Shown piece by piece: positions 1 through 7,260 of a stretch of 64,000 nucleotides of DNA; within the stretch, counting starts at the first letter, position 1; every line of letters starts with the position of its first letter. The DNA is from Bacillota bacterium (GTDB lineage: Bacteria > Bacillota > Sulfobacillia > Sulfobacillales > Sulfobacillaceae), in the NCBI GenBank assembly GCA_021821465.1, contig JAKACM010000004.1, positions 1 through 64,000 on the forward strand, given 5' to 3'. The translations under genes were made by a program, and so were the position numbers. The notes below the pieces were generated by a model that searched no databases, had not been told where the DNA came from, and worked only from the letters and a program-made list of their open reading frames with translations.

Positions 1-479
1 ATTTTATCTTCCATATCTTGGGTGTCTATCGTCGAATGCCTCCCTCTCTGCTGTTACCTATACATTCGACATTCCCCCCCTCTTGTCCTTTGCATAGTGA
101 AAATTAATTTTTATAGGCCGCCTAACCAAGGCAAAATCCCTTTGACGGCCGCAAGTCATTTAAGGGGGTTCTGCCAGGATCGTTTCATCAAGAATCCTGT
201 AATAAAGCCGGTACTGGAGGAAGACGTCGGTCGAATCTTTGGTATTTTGTGAGGAGCCCAGGAGTCATCGTGGCTGCCATTACGCATCAAGTTAAGGAAT
301 CAGGGCGGACGGTCCGACGGATCTTCAGAAAAACGGTAGCACCAAATCACAGTGGAGTAGTTGCGGGTGGATGACTAGGACTAAGGTTTTGACCAGTTTC
401 CTTCAATGTTTTCTGGACTTATCCGCGCGTGTTGGTCTTAATGATGTAAAATGCAATATGGATCGTAAATGAGCGAGTA
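1..479. other. Left edge, no supported gene
   Basis: I see no gene I can support here. Open frames are short, lack a convincing ribosome-binding site and match no family I recognise. A 34-codon frame starts at GTG 270 behind a GGAG-like site and could be a remnant. The stretch leads directly into the IS607-type relic that follows, so it may be flanking or decayed mobile-element DNA. Confidence 0.4.
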
Positions 480-856
480 GTCATGACGCAGCTCAATTTT
501 TGGGGATTACCCCGATGACCTTGCGTCGAGGGGAACGAGAGGGACATCTCTTACCCAATTCTCGCACACGCGGGGATTGGCGCTATGATCCGAGTCGCTT
601 GGGTTCCGAAGGTGCGGAGCATTTTGGCTACAAAATGGTCGCCTATTTGCGTGTATCAAACCAGGATCAGAAAGACGATCTGAAAGCCCGCAACAAGAGT
701 TTGAACGGTACTGCACTCGCCAAGGTTGGACATGCGAAGTCGTGGCCGACTTCGGATCGGGATTGAACTATTACAAAAAGGCCTCAAACGATTGCTCAAT
801 GATATCCTTGCCGATTGGTTGGAAGGCTGATCAGAAATAGATAATTTTCCTCAGAA
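480..856 (+). pseudogene. IS607-type transposase (TnpA, MerR-HTH + serine resolvase) relic
   Basis: This is a decayed IS607-family TnpA, a DNA-binding helix-turn-helix fused to a serine recombinase. From about 493 the frame reads AAQFLGITPMTLRR, a MerR-type helix-turn-helix, followed by the linker and the resolvase start KMVAYLRVS with its catalytic serine. The frame then breaks: the later piece CEVVADFGSGLNYYKK lies in another frame from about 729, and GLKRLLNDILADW in a third. No start codon remains in frame, and the C-terminal resolvase part is deleted. The right flank, GATCAGAAA through TCAGAACGGTT (about 829-860), recurs beside the second relic at 22.3-22.5 kb, so both come from one element type. 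No partner tnpB is present. Confidence 0.8.
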
Positions 857-892
857 CGGTTGATGTACGGCTCTATAAGGGTGGTGAGATTT

Positions 893-2164
893 TTGGAACA
901 GGATGAAGTGCAAGATGGCGAGAGCGATGTTCTGAGTCGCTATGAACAATTTATCAACCCCGGTTTGGCGCGAGTTCTACGATTTATGGGTCTCGGTGCA
1001 GTGGAGAATACCGGGCAGGGAGCCATGGTCATTACAGAAAGCGGTGAAGAATACATAGATTGTGCAGGAGGCTACGGCGTTTTTATTCCCGGTTACCAGC
1101 ATCCCCGCATTGTTGCCCGGGCTCAGGCCCAATTGGCGAAACTGTCCTTGTCTTCCCGAGTTTTGCTCAATCGACCCATGGTGGAATTGGCAGAAGAACT
1201 CGCCCGCCTGACACCGGGTGATTTGCAGTACAGTTTTTTCTGCAATAGCGGCGCCGAGGCCGTGGAGGCTGCGTTAAAATTTGCCCGCATCCAGAGCGGG
1301 CGTTCTCGCATTATTACCACCACAGGGGCCTTTCACGGCAAGACTTTTGGAGCCTTGTCGGTTTCGGGGCGTGCTACCTATCGCCAACCATTTACGCCAT
1401 TGGTTCCCGATGTTGTGCATGTTCCTTACGGAGATTTTGAGGCCATGGCCGCTGTGACAGATGAGGAAACCGCCGCGGTGATCGTCGAACCTATTCAAGG
1501 GGAAGGAGGAATCATTGTCCCCCCCGATTCGTATTTGCCTCGTATTCGAGAACTCTGTGATAAGACCGGTGCCTTGTGGATCGCAGACGAGGTGCAAACC
1601 GGTCTGGGACGTACAGGGCGTCTATTTGCCGTTGAATATGCCGAAGTTGTACCGGACTATCTGTGTTTGGCCAAAGCCTTAGGCGGAGGCATTGTGCCCA
1701 TAGGGGCCGTTGTGGGGCGTCCTTCGGCCTGGGGTTTTTTTGATTCGCAACCCTTAATTCACACCTCGACTTTCGGAGGCAATCCCTTGGCTTGTGCCGT
1801 CGCTCGGGAAACACTGCGGGTGATCGTGGAGGAAAAAATGCCTGAGCGCGCAGCTGACTTAGGCCTGTGGTTCTTGCCTAGGCTGGGAGATCTCCAGGCT
1901 CGTTATCCCCGGGTTTTGACGGCAGTGCGGGGCCGCGGCTTGATGATTGGGTTGGAAGTACCGCATCCGGGAGTTGGAGGGGCCATTATGGCCGAATTAT
2001 TCCAACGGCATATTTTGGCCGTGTATACTTTGAATAACGAACGCGTGATTCGCTTAATACCGCCCTTGGTAATCACGCAAGGACAACTGCAAGAGGTCCT
2101 GACGGCTCTGGAGAGCACTCTTGAGGTCGTGGATGCACAAGTGGAGGATCTTGTCGCAGAATAG
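893..2164 (+). CDS. Class III PLP aminotransferase, putrescine aminotransferase-like
   Basis: A pyridoxal-phosphate aminotransferase of class III (ornithine/GABA/putrescine aminotransferase family), likely moving the amino group of putrescine or a related omega-amine to a 2-oxo acid in the cytosol. Visible features are the glycine/alanine-rich PLP loop NSGAEAVEAALK, the FHGKTFGALS segment, the Asp of WIADEVQTGLGRTG, and the Schiff-base lysine in CLAKALGGG (about residue 261). Length, about 423 residues, fits the family. I choose the TTG at 893 because the near-consensus site AAGGGTGGTGAG ends a few bases before it; upstream in-frame TTG 860 and ATG 863 lack a site. The N-terminal FINPGLARVLRFMG resembles clostridial putrescine aminotransferases. 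Nearby speH supports a polyamine link. Exact substrate is inferred. Confidence 0.85.
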   Translation: MEQDEVQDGESDVLSRYEQFINPGLARVLRFMGLGAVENTGQGAMVITESGEEYIDCAGGYGVFIPGYQHPRIVARAQAQLAKLSLSSRVLLNRPMVELAEELARLTPGDLQYSFFCNSGAEAVEAALKFARIQSGRSRIITTTGAFHGKTFGALSVSGRATYRQPFTPLVPDVVHVPYGDFEAMAAVTDEETAAVIVEPIQGEGGIIVPPDSYLPRIRELCDKTGALWIADEVQTGLGRTGRLFAVEYAEVVPDYLCLAKALGGGIVPIGAVVGRPSAWGFFDSQPLIHTSTFGGNPLACAVARETLRVIVEEKMPERAADLGLWFLPRLGDLQARYPRVLTAVRGRGLMIGLEVPHPGVGGAIMAELFQRHILAVYTLNNERVIRLIPPLVITQGQLQEVLTALESTLEVVDAQVEDLVAE

Positions 2165-2212
2165 AGTCAATTGCCGTCAACAACGAGAAGGTCGGAAAGG
2201 GGACGTAGGGAC

Positions 2213-2653
2213 GTGCCGACGGTAACAGTGGCGGAAATGGTGGCTGCAGCCGGGGAACCCATTTATGCGGTGCTGAACAATATGAGTGCATTTCCTCAGT
2301 TTATGAAAAATGTACAGTCGGTGACAATAATTGAGCGCGGAGAAGGATACACCCATTCCCGCTGGGTTGTTAAGTTGCAGGGAGCCACATTTTCATGGAC
2401 AGAACGAGATGACTTTTTTCCCGATGCGGGCAGAATTGCCTACCATCAAATTGAGGGTGATCTTAAAACATTTGAAGGATATTGGCAACTAGAGCCAGAT
2501 CTGGACAAAACGCGGGTTATCCTGGAAACCACATTTGAATTTGGTATGCCCATGCTTGCCGGTCTGTTAAATCCGGTGGCCAAGCTGGCATTGCGTGAAA
2601 ATGCCAGAGCCATGATTCGTGCCATAGGCGAGCAGGTGGCAAGGCCGCTTTGA
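2213..2653 (+). CDS. SRPBCC-fold (cyclase/dehydrase, START-like) protein
   Basis: A 146-residue protein of the SRPBCC superfamily, which forms a helix-grip fold with a deep hydrophobic pocket. Typical pieces are the early FPQFMKNVQSVTIIERGEGY stretch, WTERDDFF in mid-protein, and EGYWQLEPD followed by the amphipathic C-terminal helix. The ligand cannot be read from the sequence. GTG 2213 is taken as the start because GGAAAGGGGACG lies just upstream; the longer frame from 2171 has no site. It follows the aminotransferase by about 50 bases and may be co-transcribed with it. A role in lipid or quinone binding would be a guess. Confidence 0.75.
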   Translation: MPTVTVAEMVAAAGEPIYAVLNNMSAFPQFMKNVQSVTIIERGEGYTHSRWVVKLQGATFSWTERDDFFPDAGRIAYHQIEGDLKTFEGYWQLEPDLDKTRVILETTFEFGMPMLAGLLNPVAKLALRENARAMIRAIGEQVARPL

Positions 2654-2934
2654 GATGGTGTCGGGATGTTTTATGGACAATATCCTGAGCAGAAGTACCC
2701 ATAGGGGTATTTGTGATCAGGATTTTCGTGTGTACCATAGTAATATCGAGAAATCACGATAAATAATGAGAAAACGAGAGTATTTGTCGCAAAAAAATAA
2801 AAAAAGTCCGTCTTTTCCTGCATAAATGCATAAATTTGTTGACAGAAGGACTAATTCTGATAAAATTATTCTGGCCGTCGGACAGGATACTGTTGGCGAG
2901 CTCAACTCGGGTAAATAAGGGGGTTGGGAATGCG
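2654..2934 (+). promoter_or_regulatory. speH promoter and leader
   Basis: An AT-rich spacer containing a good sigma-A-type promoter: TTGACA at 2839-2844, a 16-base spacer, and TAAAAT at 2861-2866. This would start transcription near 2873 and leave a leader of about 60 bases before the speH ATG at 2935. No riboswitch core was recognised in the leader. Confidence 0.7.
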
Positions 2935-3318
2935 ATGAACGCATTGGGACGACAAATTTTGGCAGAAATTCATGGTTGTGATTCCAACGTGTTGAACGAC
3001 ATCACCAGCGTGGAGAAAATAATGGTAGAAGCTGCCTTAAGGGCAGGCGCTGAGGTGCGTGAAGTGGCTTTCCATAAATTCAGCCCGCAGGGAGTAAGCG
3101 GGGTGGTGGTCATTTCAGAATCGCATTTGGCCGTGCATACATGGCCTGAACACGGTTATGCCGCAGTGGACGTGTTTACCTGCGGTGATTCTGTCAACCC
3201 CTGGGATGCCTGTAATTACATCGTCGAACAGTTCCGCGCCCAAAATTTTACCGCTTCGGAAACCCTCCGGGGTGTCTTGGTTGAGTCTAATCTCAGTACC
3301 GAAAAGGCAGCGATTTGA
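2935..3318 (+). CDS. speH: S-adenosylmethionine decarboxylase proenzyme
   Basis: SpeH/SpeD decarboxylates SAM to the aminopropyl donor used for spermidine synthesis. The 127-residue length matches the short bacterial proenzyme of B. subtilis type. The self-cleavage site that creates the pyruvoyl group is clear in [12 protein letters not shown], between Glu62 and Ser63. His68 and Cys83 sit where the family keeps processing and catalytic residues. ATG 2935 is preceded by AAGGGGGTTGGGAATGCG, a usable ribosome-binding site; the longer frame from 2836 runs through the promoter. Aminopropyl transfer releases methylthioadenosine (MTA), the substrate of enzymes encoded 2-5 kb downstream. No spermidine synthase gene is in the window. 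Confidence 0.95.
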   Translation: MNALGRQILAEIHGCDSNVLNDITSVEKIMVEAALRAGAEVREVAFHKFSPQGVSGVVVISESHLAVHTWPEHGYAAVDVFTCGDSVNPWDACNYIVEQFRAQNFTASETLRGVLVESNLSTEKAAI

Positions 3319-3338
3319 CGAGTGGGAGGCTCTTAAGA

Positions 3339-3752
3339 GTGTCACAAACATTTGTCATGGTAAAACCGGATGGTGTTAGGCGGGGTGTCGTCGGCGAAGT
3401 GATCCGCCGACTGGAAGCCAAGGGTTTGCAACTGAAAGCGATGAAACTGATTCGCATCACGCCGGAATTGGCGGCAAGGCATTATGAGGAGCATCGGGAC
3501 AAACCATTTTACGGAGAATTGATCTCCTTTATTACCTCGGGACCATCCATACCTATGGTATGGGAAGGACGTGAGGCTATTCAAGTGGCGCGTACCCTAA
3601 TGGGCGCAACGGATCCGATTAAGGCACAACCGGGTACGATTCGCGGGGACTTGGCCTTGGCTATTACGGAAAACATTGTGCATGGGTCCGACAGTGTGGA
3701 GTCTGCGGAAAGGGAAATTGCTATTTATTTCTCTGCAGAAGAAATTACTTGA
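3339..3752 (+). CDS. ndk: Nucleoside diphosphate kinase
   Basis: Transfers the gamma phosphate between nucleoside triphosphates and diphosphates through a phosphohistidine. The 137-residue chain has the family start TFVMVKPDGVRRG, the nucleotide-binding helices, and the active-site histidine in NIVHGSDSVESA (His115). GTG 3339 is chosen because GGGAGG precedes it by about nine bases; the longer in-frame TTG at 3315 overlaps the speH stop. It follows speH by 20 bases and the next gene starts four bases after its stop, so the three are likely co-transcribed. Confidence 0.95.
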   Translation: MSQTFVMVKPDGVRRGVVGEVIRRLEAKGLQLKAMKLIRITPELAARHYEEHRDKPFYGELISFITSGPSIPMVWEGREAIQVARTLMGATDPIKAQPGTIRGDLALAITENIVHGSDSVESAEREIAIYFSAEEIT

Positions 3753-3756
3753 GGTC

Positions 3757-4545
3757 ATGATCATTGTCCTCATTATTCTCCTTCTTGCGAGCGCGACTAT
3801 TTTCTATAGCGCAGTTGTAGAACCCCAGTGGATTCAACTGTCGCGTTATGCTATTGCTATACCAAATCTCCCCCAGTCTTTTGAGGGCTTTACTATCCTC
3901 CATCTATCCGATTTTCATGGGCGGGTGGGGGCTTTTGCTTTCTTGAGAAAAAATAAGATATCTGCCGACGTGGTGGCTGTGACAGGGGATTTGTTTGCTT
4001 GGAAGACATTACCCAGAAGACGAATGGCGCGCGAGCTGGACAGTCTTTACGCTCCGGATGGTGTGTATTACGTGAGCGGCAATCATGATTACAATCATGG
4101 TGAGCTGGACTTGCGACCATGGAATGTTGGCCCCCGGTTGTTAGACAACAAGGTAGTTCCCGTGGTTCGGGGAGGGGATAAGATTTGGCTTGCCGGCATC
4201 CCGGATTTAATTCAAGGGAAAGCTTCTCTCGGTTCTGTTGCCGCCGAGATTCCTCAAAAAGAGGTGGCGATTTTGTTGTCGCACCGGCCCGACGCCATTT
4301 TACTTCCCCAAAGTTCCCGCTTTAATCTTGTGTTGTCTGGTCACACCCACGGAGGCCAAGTGACGGCGTGGGGGCGCTGGGCCCCGGTACGACATACTAA
4401 AGTAGGCCACAGGTATGTGGCCGGGAAGTGGACGGGAGATCACGGCACGATTCTTGTCACCTCAAGAGGACTGGGCGAATCGGAACTTCCTATCCGGTTT
4501 GGCTCACGTCCAGAAGTCATTCATATTTCTCTTTACCGTGCATAA
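3757..4545 (+). CDS. Membrane-anchored metallophosphoesterase (YkuE/YaeI-like)
   Basis: A calcineurin-type phosphoesterase with an N-terminal membrane anchor (about residues 2-20). The metal-binding motifs appear in order: LHLSDFHG, TGDLF, SGNHDYN, LLSHRPD and SGHTHGGQ. This matches the YkuE/YaeI group, thought to act on lipid or nucleotide phosphate esters at the membrane surface. Length is 262 residues. ATG 3757 begins four bases after the ndk stop, with GAGG just upstream, suggesting translational coupling. Substrate is not readable from the sequence. Confidence 0.88.
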   Translation: MIIVLIILLLASATIFYSAVVEPQWIQLSRYAIAIPNLPQSFEGFTILHLSDFHGRVGAFAFLRKNKISADVVAVTGDLFAWKTLPRRRMARELDSLYAPDGVYYVSGNHDYNHGELDLRPWNVGPRLLDNKVVPVVRGGDKIWLAGIPDLIQGKASLGSVAAEIPQKEVAILLSHRPDAILLPQSSRFNLVLSGHTHGGQVTAWGRWAPVRHTKVGHRYVAGKWTGDHGTILVTSRGLGESELPIRFGSRPEVIHISLYRA

Positions 4546-4700
4546 GTCGTTCCACGGGCCTCATGTCAGTGTCATATGGCAAGCAAAGAGTATTTTGCGA
4601 GTCTCAGGTCATCTCTCCCGTGGCTATGAAAAGGAAGGCCTACTATTGAATGAGGAGGGAAAGCGGTGTTAGCCATTGCCAGGGTTTTCCGCACGAATCG

Positions 4701-5468
4701 ATGAAAGTAGGGATTATTGGCGGAACCGGGGTGTATGATTCGCGTTGGTTGGCCACGGCCGAAAGATTGGAGGTACAGACGCCTTACGGTGCCGTGAGCG
4801 TGACCCGAGGTCGGGTTGAGTCTTGTGAAGAGGCGGTGTATTTTTTAAACCGCCATGGCCAGGGGCATCATCTGCCTCCGCACTTGGTAAATTATCGTGC
4901 CAATATATGGGCCTTGCACCACGTTGGAGTCGAGCGCATCGTGGCCACGGCGGCTGTCGGGTCCTTAAATGCCGCCTTGTCGCCGGGAATGAGTGTGCTC
5001 TGTGATCAGTTCTTGGATTTCACCAAATTCCGCCCGGGAACCTTCTTTGAAGGCGGGACAAATGGGGTTGTTCATACCGATATGACCGAGCCCTACTGTT
5101 CCGATTTACGGGCCGTTCTGTTTGAGCATGCCGAGGCCGTGGGACTCCGTGCCGTGAACGGAGGTTGTTATGTCACCACGGAAGGTCCGCGCTTTGAAAC
5201 CCCTGCGGAAATTCGTGCATTTCGCATGCTGGGCGGGGACGTGGTGGGTATGACGAGTGTTCCGGAAGTGGTATTGGCTCGGGAATTGGGTCTGTGCTAT
5301 GCGACGGTGGCTCTGGTCACAAATTATGCCGCGGGGATGAGTCCCGATTATTTGACTCATCAGGAAGTTCTCGATCTCATGGGTCAATACCAGGGATCGC
5401 TTAACCAACTCATCCGAACGAGTCTGCCCTCCATGCAACAACATCGGGATTGTCATTGCGTGAGGTGA
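4701..5468 (+). CDS. MTAP-family nucleoside phosphorylase, probably 6-oxopurine (MTI) specific
   Basis: A 255-residue purine nucleoside phosphorylase of the methylthioadenosine phosphorylase (MTAP) branch, which cleaves a 5'-methylthio-nucleoside to free base and methylthioribose-1-phosphate. The start IIGGTGVYD and the RHGxGHxxPPHxVNYRANIWAL segment (residues 51-72) are MTAP-like. The base pocket is not: GPRFET (Glu166) and VTNYAAG (Asn208) match the Glu and Asn that purine nucleoside phosphorylases use for 6-oxopurines, whereas human MTAP has FSS and TDYD. That favours methylthioinosine over methylthioadenosine. ATG 4701 is used because homologues start at KVGIIGG; the frame upstream to 4650 lacks family sequence. 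The deaminase at 7261 could supply methylthioinosine. Family is sure, specificity is inferred. Confidence 0.85.
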   Translation: MKVGIIGGTGVYDSRWLATAERLEVQTPYGAVSVTRGRVESCEEAVYFLNRHGQGHHLPPHLVNYRANIWALHHVGVERIVATAAVGSLNAALSPGMSVLCDQFLDFTKFRPGTFFEGGTNGVVHTDMTEPYCSDLRAVLFEHAEAVGLRAVNGGCYVTTEGPRFETPAEIRAFRMLGGDVVGMTSVPEVVLARELGLCYATVALVTNYAAGMSPDYLTHQEVLDLMGQYQGSLNQLIRTSLPSMQQHRDCHCVR

Positions 5469-5843
5469 GGCGTCAGCGCATGTAGGCGGGGACAGTCTTT
5501 GGAATGCTATAATGACTTCAAGCTGACGATGGGATCGCGGTAGGGTGTGAGGTGTGGGTTTTCTTGACGGCGAGAGATCCGGATCAGTCTCAGAAAACTT
5601 GATGACGGAGGAGTGCGACACCACCTCTTCAGATTGACGACAAAGACTATGTTGGTGGGGGACTGGTGCGATGAAGCCGCATTCATTGTTTCCGGATAAC
5701 GGGCGTTCTCTTTGTTGCATACGATATGGGGGAACCCTCCGGGCCGTTCGCCTTTCCCCATGACGGGCCGGGCAGACGAGGGGTTTGAGCATTCTTGATG
5801 GGACGGCAGTAAAGAGAAGACGATTGGTGGGAGGAAAGAAAAG
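5469..5843 (+). promoter_or_regulatory. Extended -10 promoter and long structured leader of ahcY
   Basis: TGCTATAAT at 5505-5513 is a perfect extended -10 element without a clear -35. It would give a leader of about 320 nt before the ahcY start at 5844. The leader can form a 9-bp hairpin between 5726-5734 and 5753-5761 (one G-U pair). A perfect 8-bp long-range stem TTCTCTTT 5706-5713 with AAAGAGAA 5811-5818 encloses it and ends about ten bases before the ribosome-binding site at 5829-5834. A smaller hairpin GAGG-GTG/CAC-CCTC lies near 5617-5638. No known SAM or SAH riboswitch core was recognised. Confidence 0.5.
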
Positions 5844-7079
5844 ATGTCGACATTACGAAATCCGGATTTGGCTGCGCCAGGTCATGACAAGATGAATTGG
5901 GTTCGGCGCAAAATGCCCGTGCTGAATGCTCTCGGGGAAAGGTATCGGCACGATTTGCCGTTTAAAGGCCAGAAGATTGCGATATCATTGCATTTGGAAG
6001 CTAAAACCGCCATTTTAGCAGAACTTCTACATAAGGGAGGAGCCGATGTCAGTATAACCAGTTCAAACCCGTTGAGCACCCAAGATGACGTGGCTGCGGC
6101 TTTGGCCTCCCAGGGGGTTGATGTCCATGCGTTTCGTGGTGCCGATGAGAAAGAATTTGATGACTTTCAGCACAAAGTCTTAGACATAGAACCCACTCTC
6201 ATTATCGATGATGGAGGAGAATTGACCGATCGTCTGCATAGTAGCCGCCGGCAATTGGCAGCTAATGTGAAAGGGGGAGCGGAAGAAACCACGACAGGAG
6301 TAACCCGTTTAAAAGCCTTGGCGGCGCAAAAGCAATTATTGTATCCTATGGTGGCCGTGAACGACGCAGACATGAAGCATCTTTTTGACAACCAATACGG
6401 AACCGGGCAATCGACTTGGGACGGTATCATGCGCACGACTAATTTGCTGATAGCGGGAAGTACGGTGGTCGTAGCGGGTTATGGCTGGTGCGGACGAGGA
6501 GTTGCGGACCGGTCCCGAGGTTTGGGGGCCCGAGTGATTGTCACGGAAGTGAACCCGATCAGAGCCAATGAAGCCTTAATGGATGGACATCAAGTGATGA
6601 GGATGGATGAGGCGGCATCCTACGGAGACTTTTTTGTGACGGTGACCGGGAATCGCGATGTGATTGGCCCTCAACATTTTACTAAAATGAAAGACGGTGC
6701 CGTCCTGGCTAATGCCGGCCATTTTGATGTGGAGGTCGATGTCAAAGGCTTACGCACATTGGCCACGCAAGTCATTGCGGGACGAAACGAAAACGTTCAA
6801 GGATTCGTTCTGCCCACGGGCCAGGTATTATGGTTATTGGCTGAGGGGCGCCTAGTCAATCTGGCTGCCGGGGACGGACATCCCGTGGAGATTATGGATT
6901 TGACTTTTGGACTGCAAGCATTGTCCTTGGAATATTTGCTGAAACACCCCTTGGCACCGGGCCTTTATCCCGTCGACCCCGCTGTCGATACCTGGGTTGC
7001 AGAAATTCGCTTGAAAGCTTTGAACGTCGCTATCGACCAGTTGACCGCCGATCAAGCACACTATATGGCGTCGTGGTAA
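5844..7079 (+). CDS. ahcY: AhcY-type NAD-dependent hydrolase (S-adenosyl- or S-inosyl-homocysteine hydrolase)
   Basis: A 411-residue enzyme of the adenosylhomocysteinase family, splitting SAH (or its inosine analogue) to nucleoside and homocysteine with a bound NAD. The substrate domain carries SSNPLSTQDDVAAAL, and the NAD fold shows VVAGYGWCGRGVA (GxGxxG) with the VTEVNPIRANEALMDGH region. Length matches the short thermophile/archaeal type rather than the longer eukaryal form. At residues 50-54 it reads HLEAK: canonical enzymes have HxTxE, with the Glu accepting the adenine amino group, while here it is HxExK. That change is associated with preference for S-inosylhomocysteine in archaeal relatives, as I recall. 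ATG 5844 follows GGGAGGAAAG. The MTA/SAH deaminase gene lies downstream. Confidence 0.9.
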   Translation: MSTLRNPDLAAPGHDKMNWVRRKMPVLNALGERYRHDLPFKGQKIAISLHLEAKTAILAELLHKGGADVSITSSNPLSTQDDVAAALASQGVDVHAFRGADEKEFDDFQHKVLDIEPTLIIDDGGELTDRLHSSRRQLAANVKGGAEETTTGVTRLKALAAQKQLLYPMVAVNDADMKHLFDNQYGTGQSTWDGIMRTTNLLIAGSTVVVAGYGWCGRGVADRSRGLGARVIVTEVNPIRANEALMDGHQVMRMDEAASYGDFFVTVTGNRDVIGPQHFTKMKDGAVLANAGHFDVEVDVKGLRTLATQVIAGRNENVQGFVLPTGQVLWLLAEGRLVNLAAGDGHPVEIMDLTFGLQALSLEYLLKHPLAPGLYPVDPAVDTWVAEIRLKALNVAIDQLTADQAHYMASW

Positions 7080-7260
7080 TCGTCACACCCACACCGACAG
7101 ACGGTGTTGAGCGCCAAGATGAGAGCGGCGCCAGGCATCTATGTCCCCAAAGCCGCGGGGTACTGATGTCTTTTTTGACTCAGGATACGAAGAATTGCCG
7201 GGTGGCATGATTGTCCGGGAGAGGGACCGATAAATTGCGCCTCATGAAAGGAAGTGGAGC

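Noticed and set aside
22-252. 76-codon frame at the left edge
   Set aside because: No site, no motif, biased composition.
5600-5700. Partial resemblance to a SAM-I riboswitch core (GGGGACTGGTGCGATGAAGCC)
   Set aside because: The GGCAACC segment, the P1 stem and the kink-turn partner sequence are missing, so the match to the S-box core is too incomplete.
5106-5792. 228-codon minus-strand frame
   Set aside because: It is antisense to the phosphorylase gene and runs into the ahcY leader; composition looks like a shadow frame.
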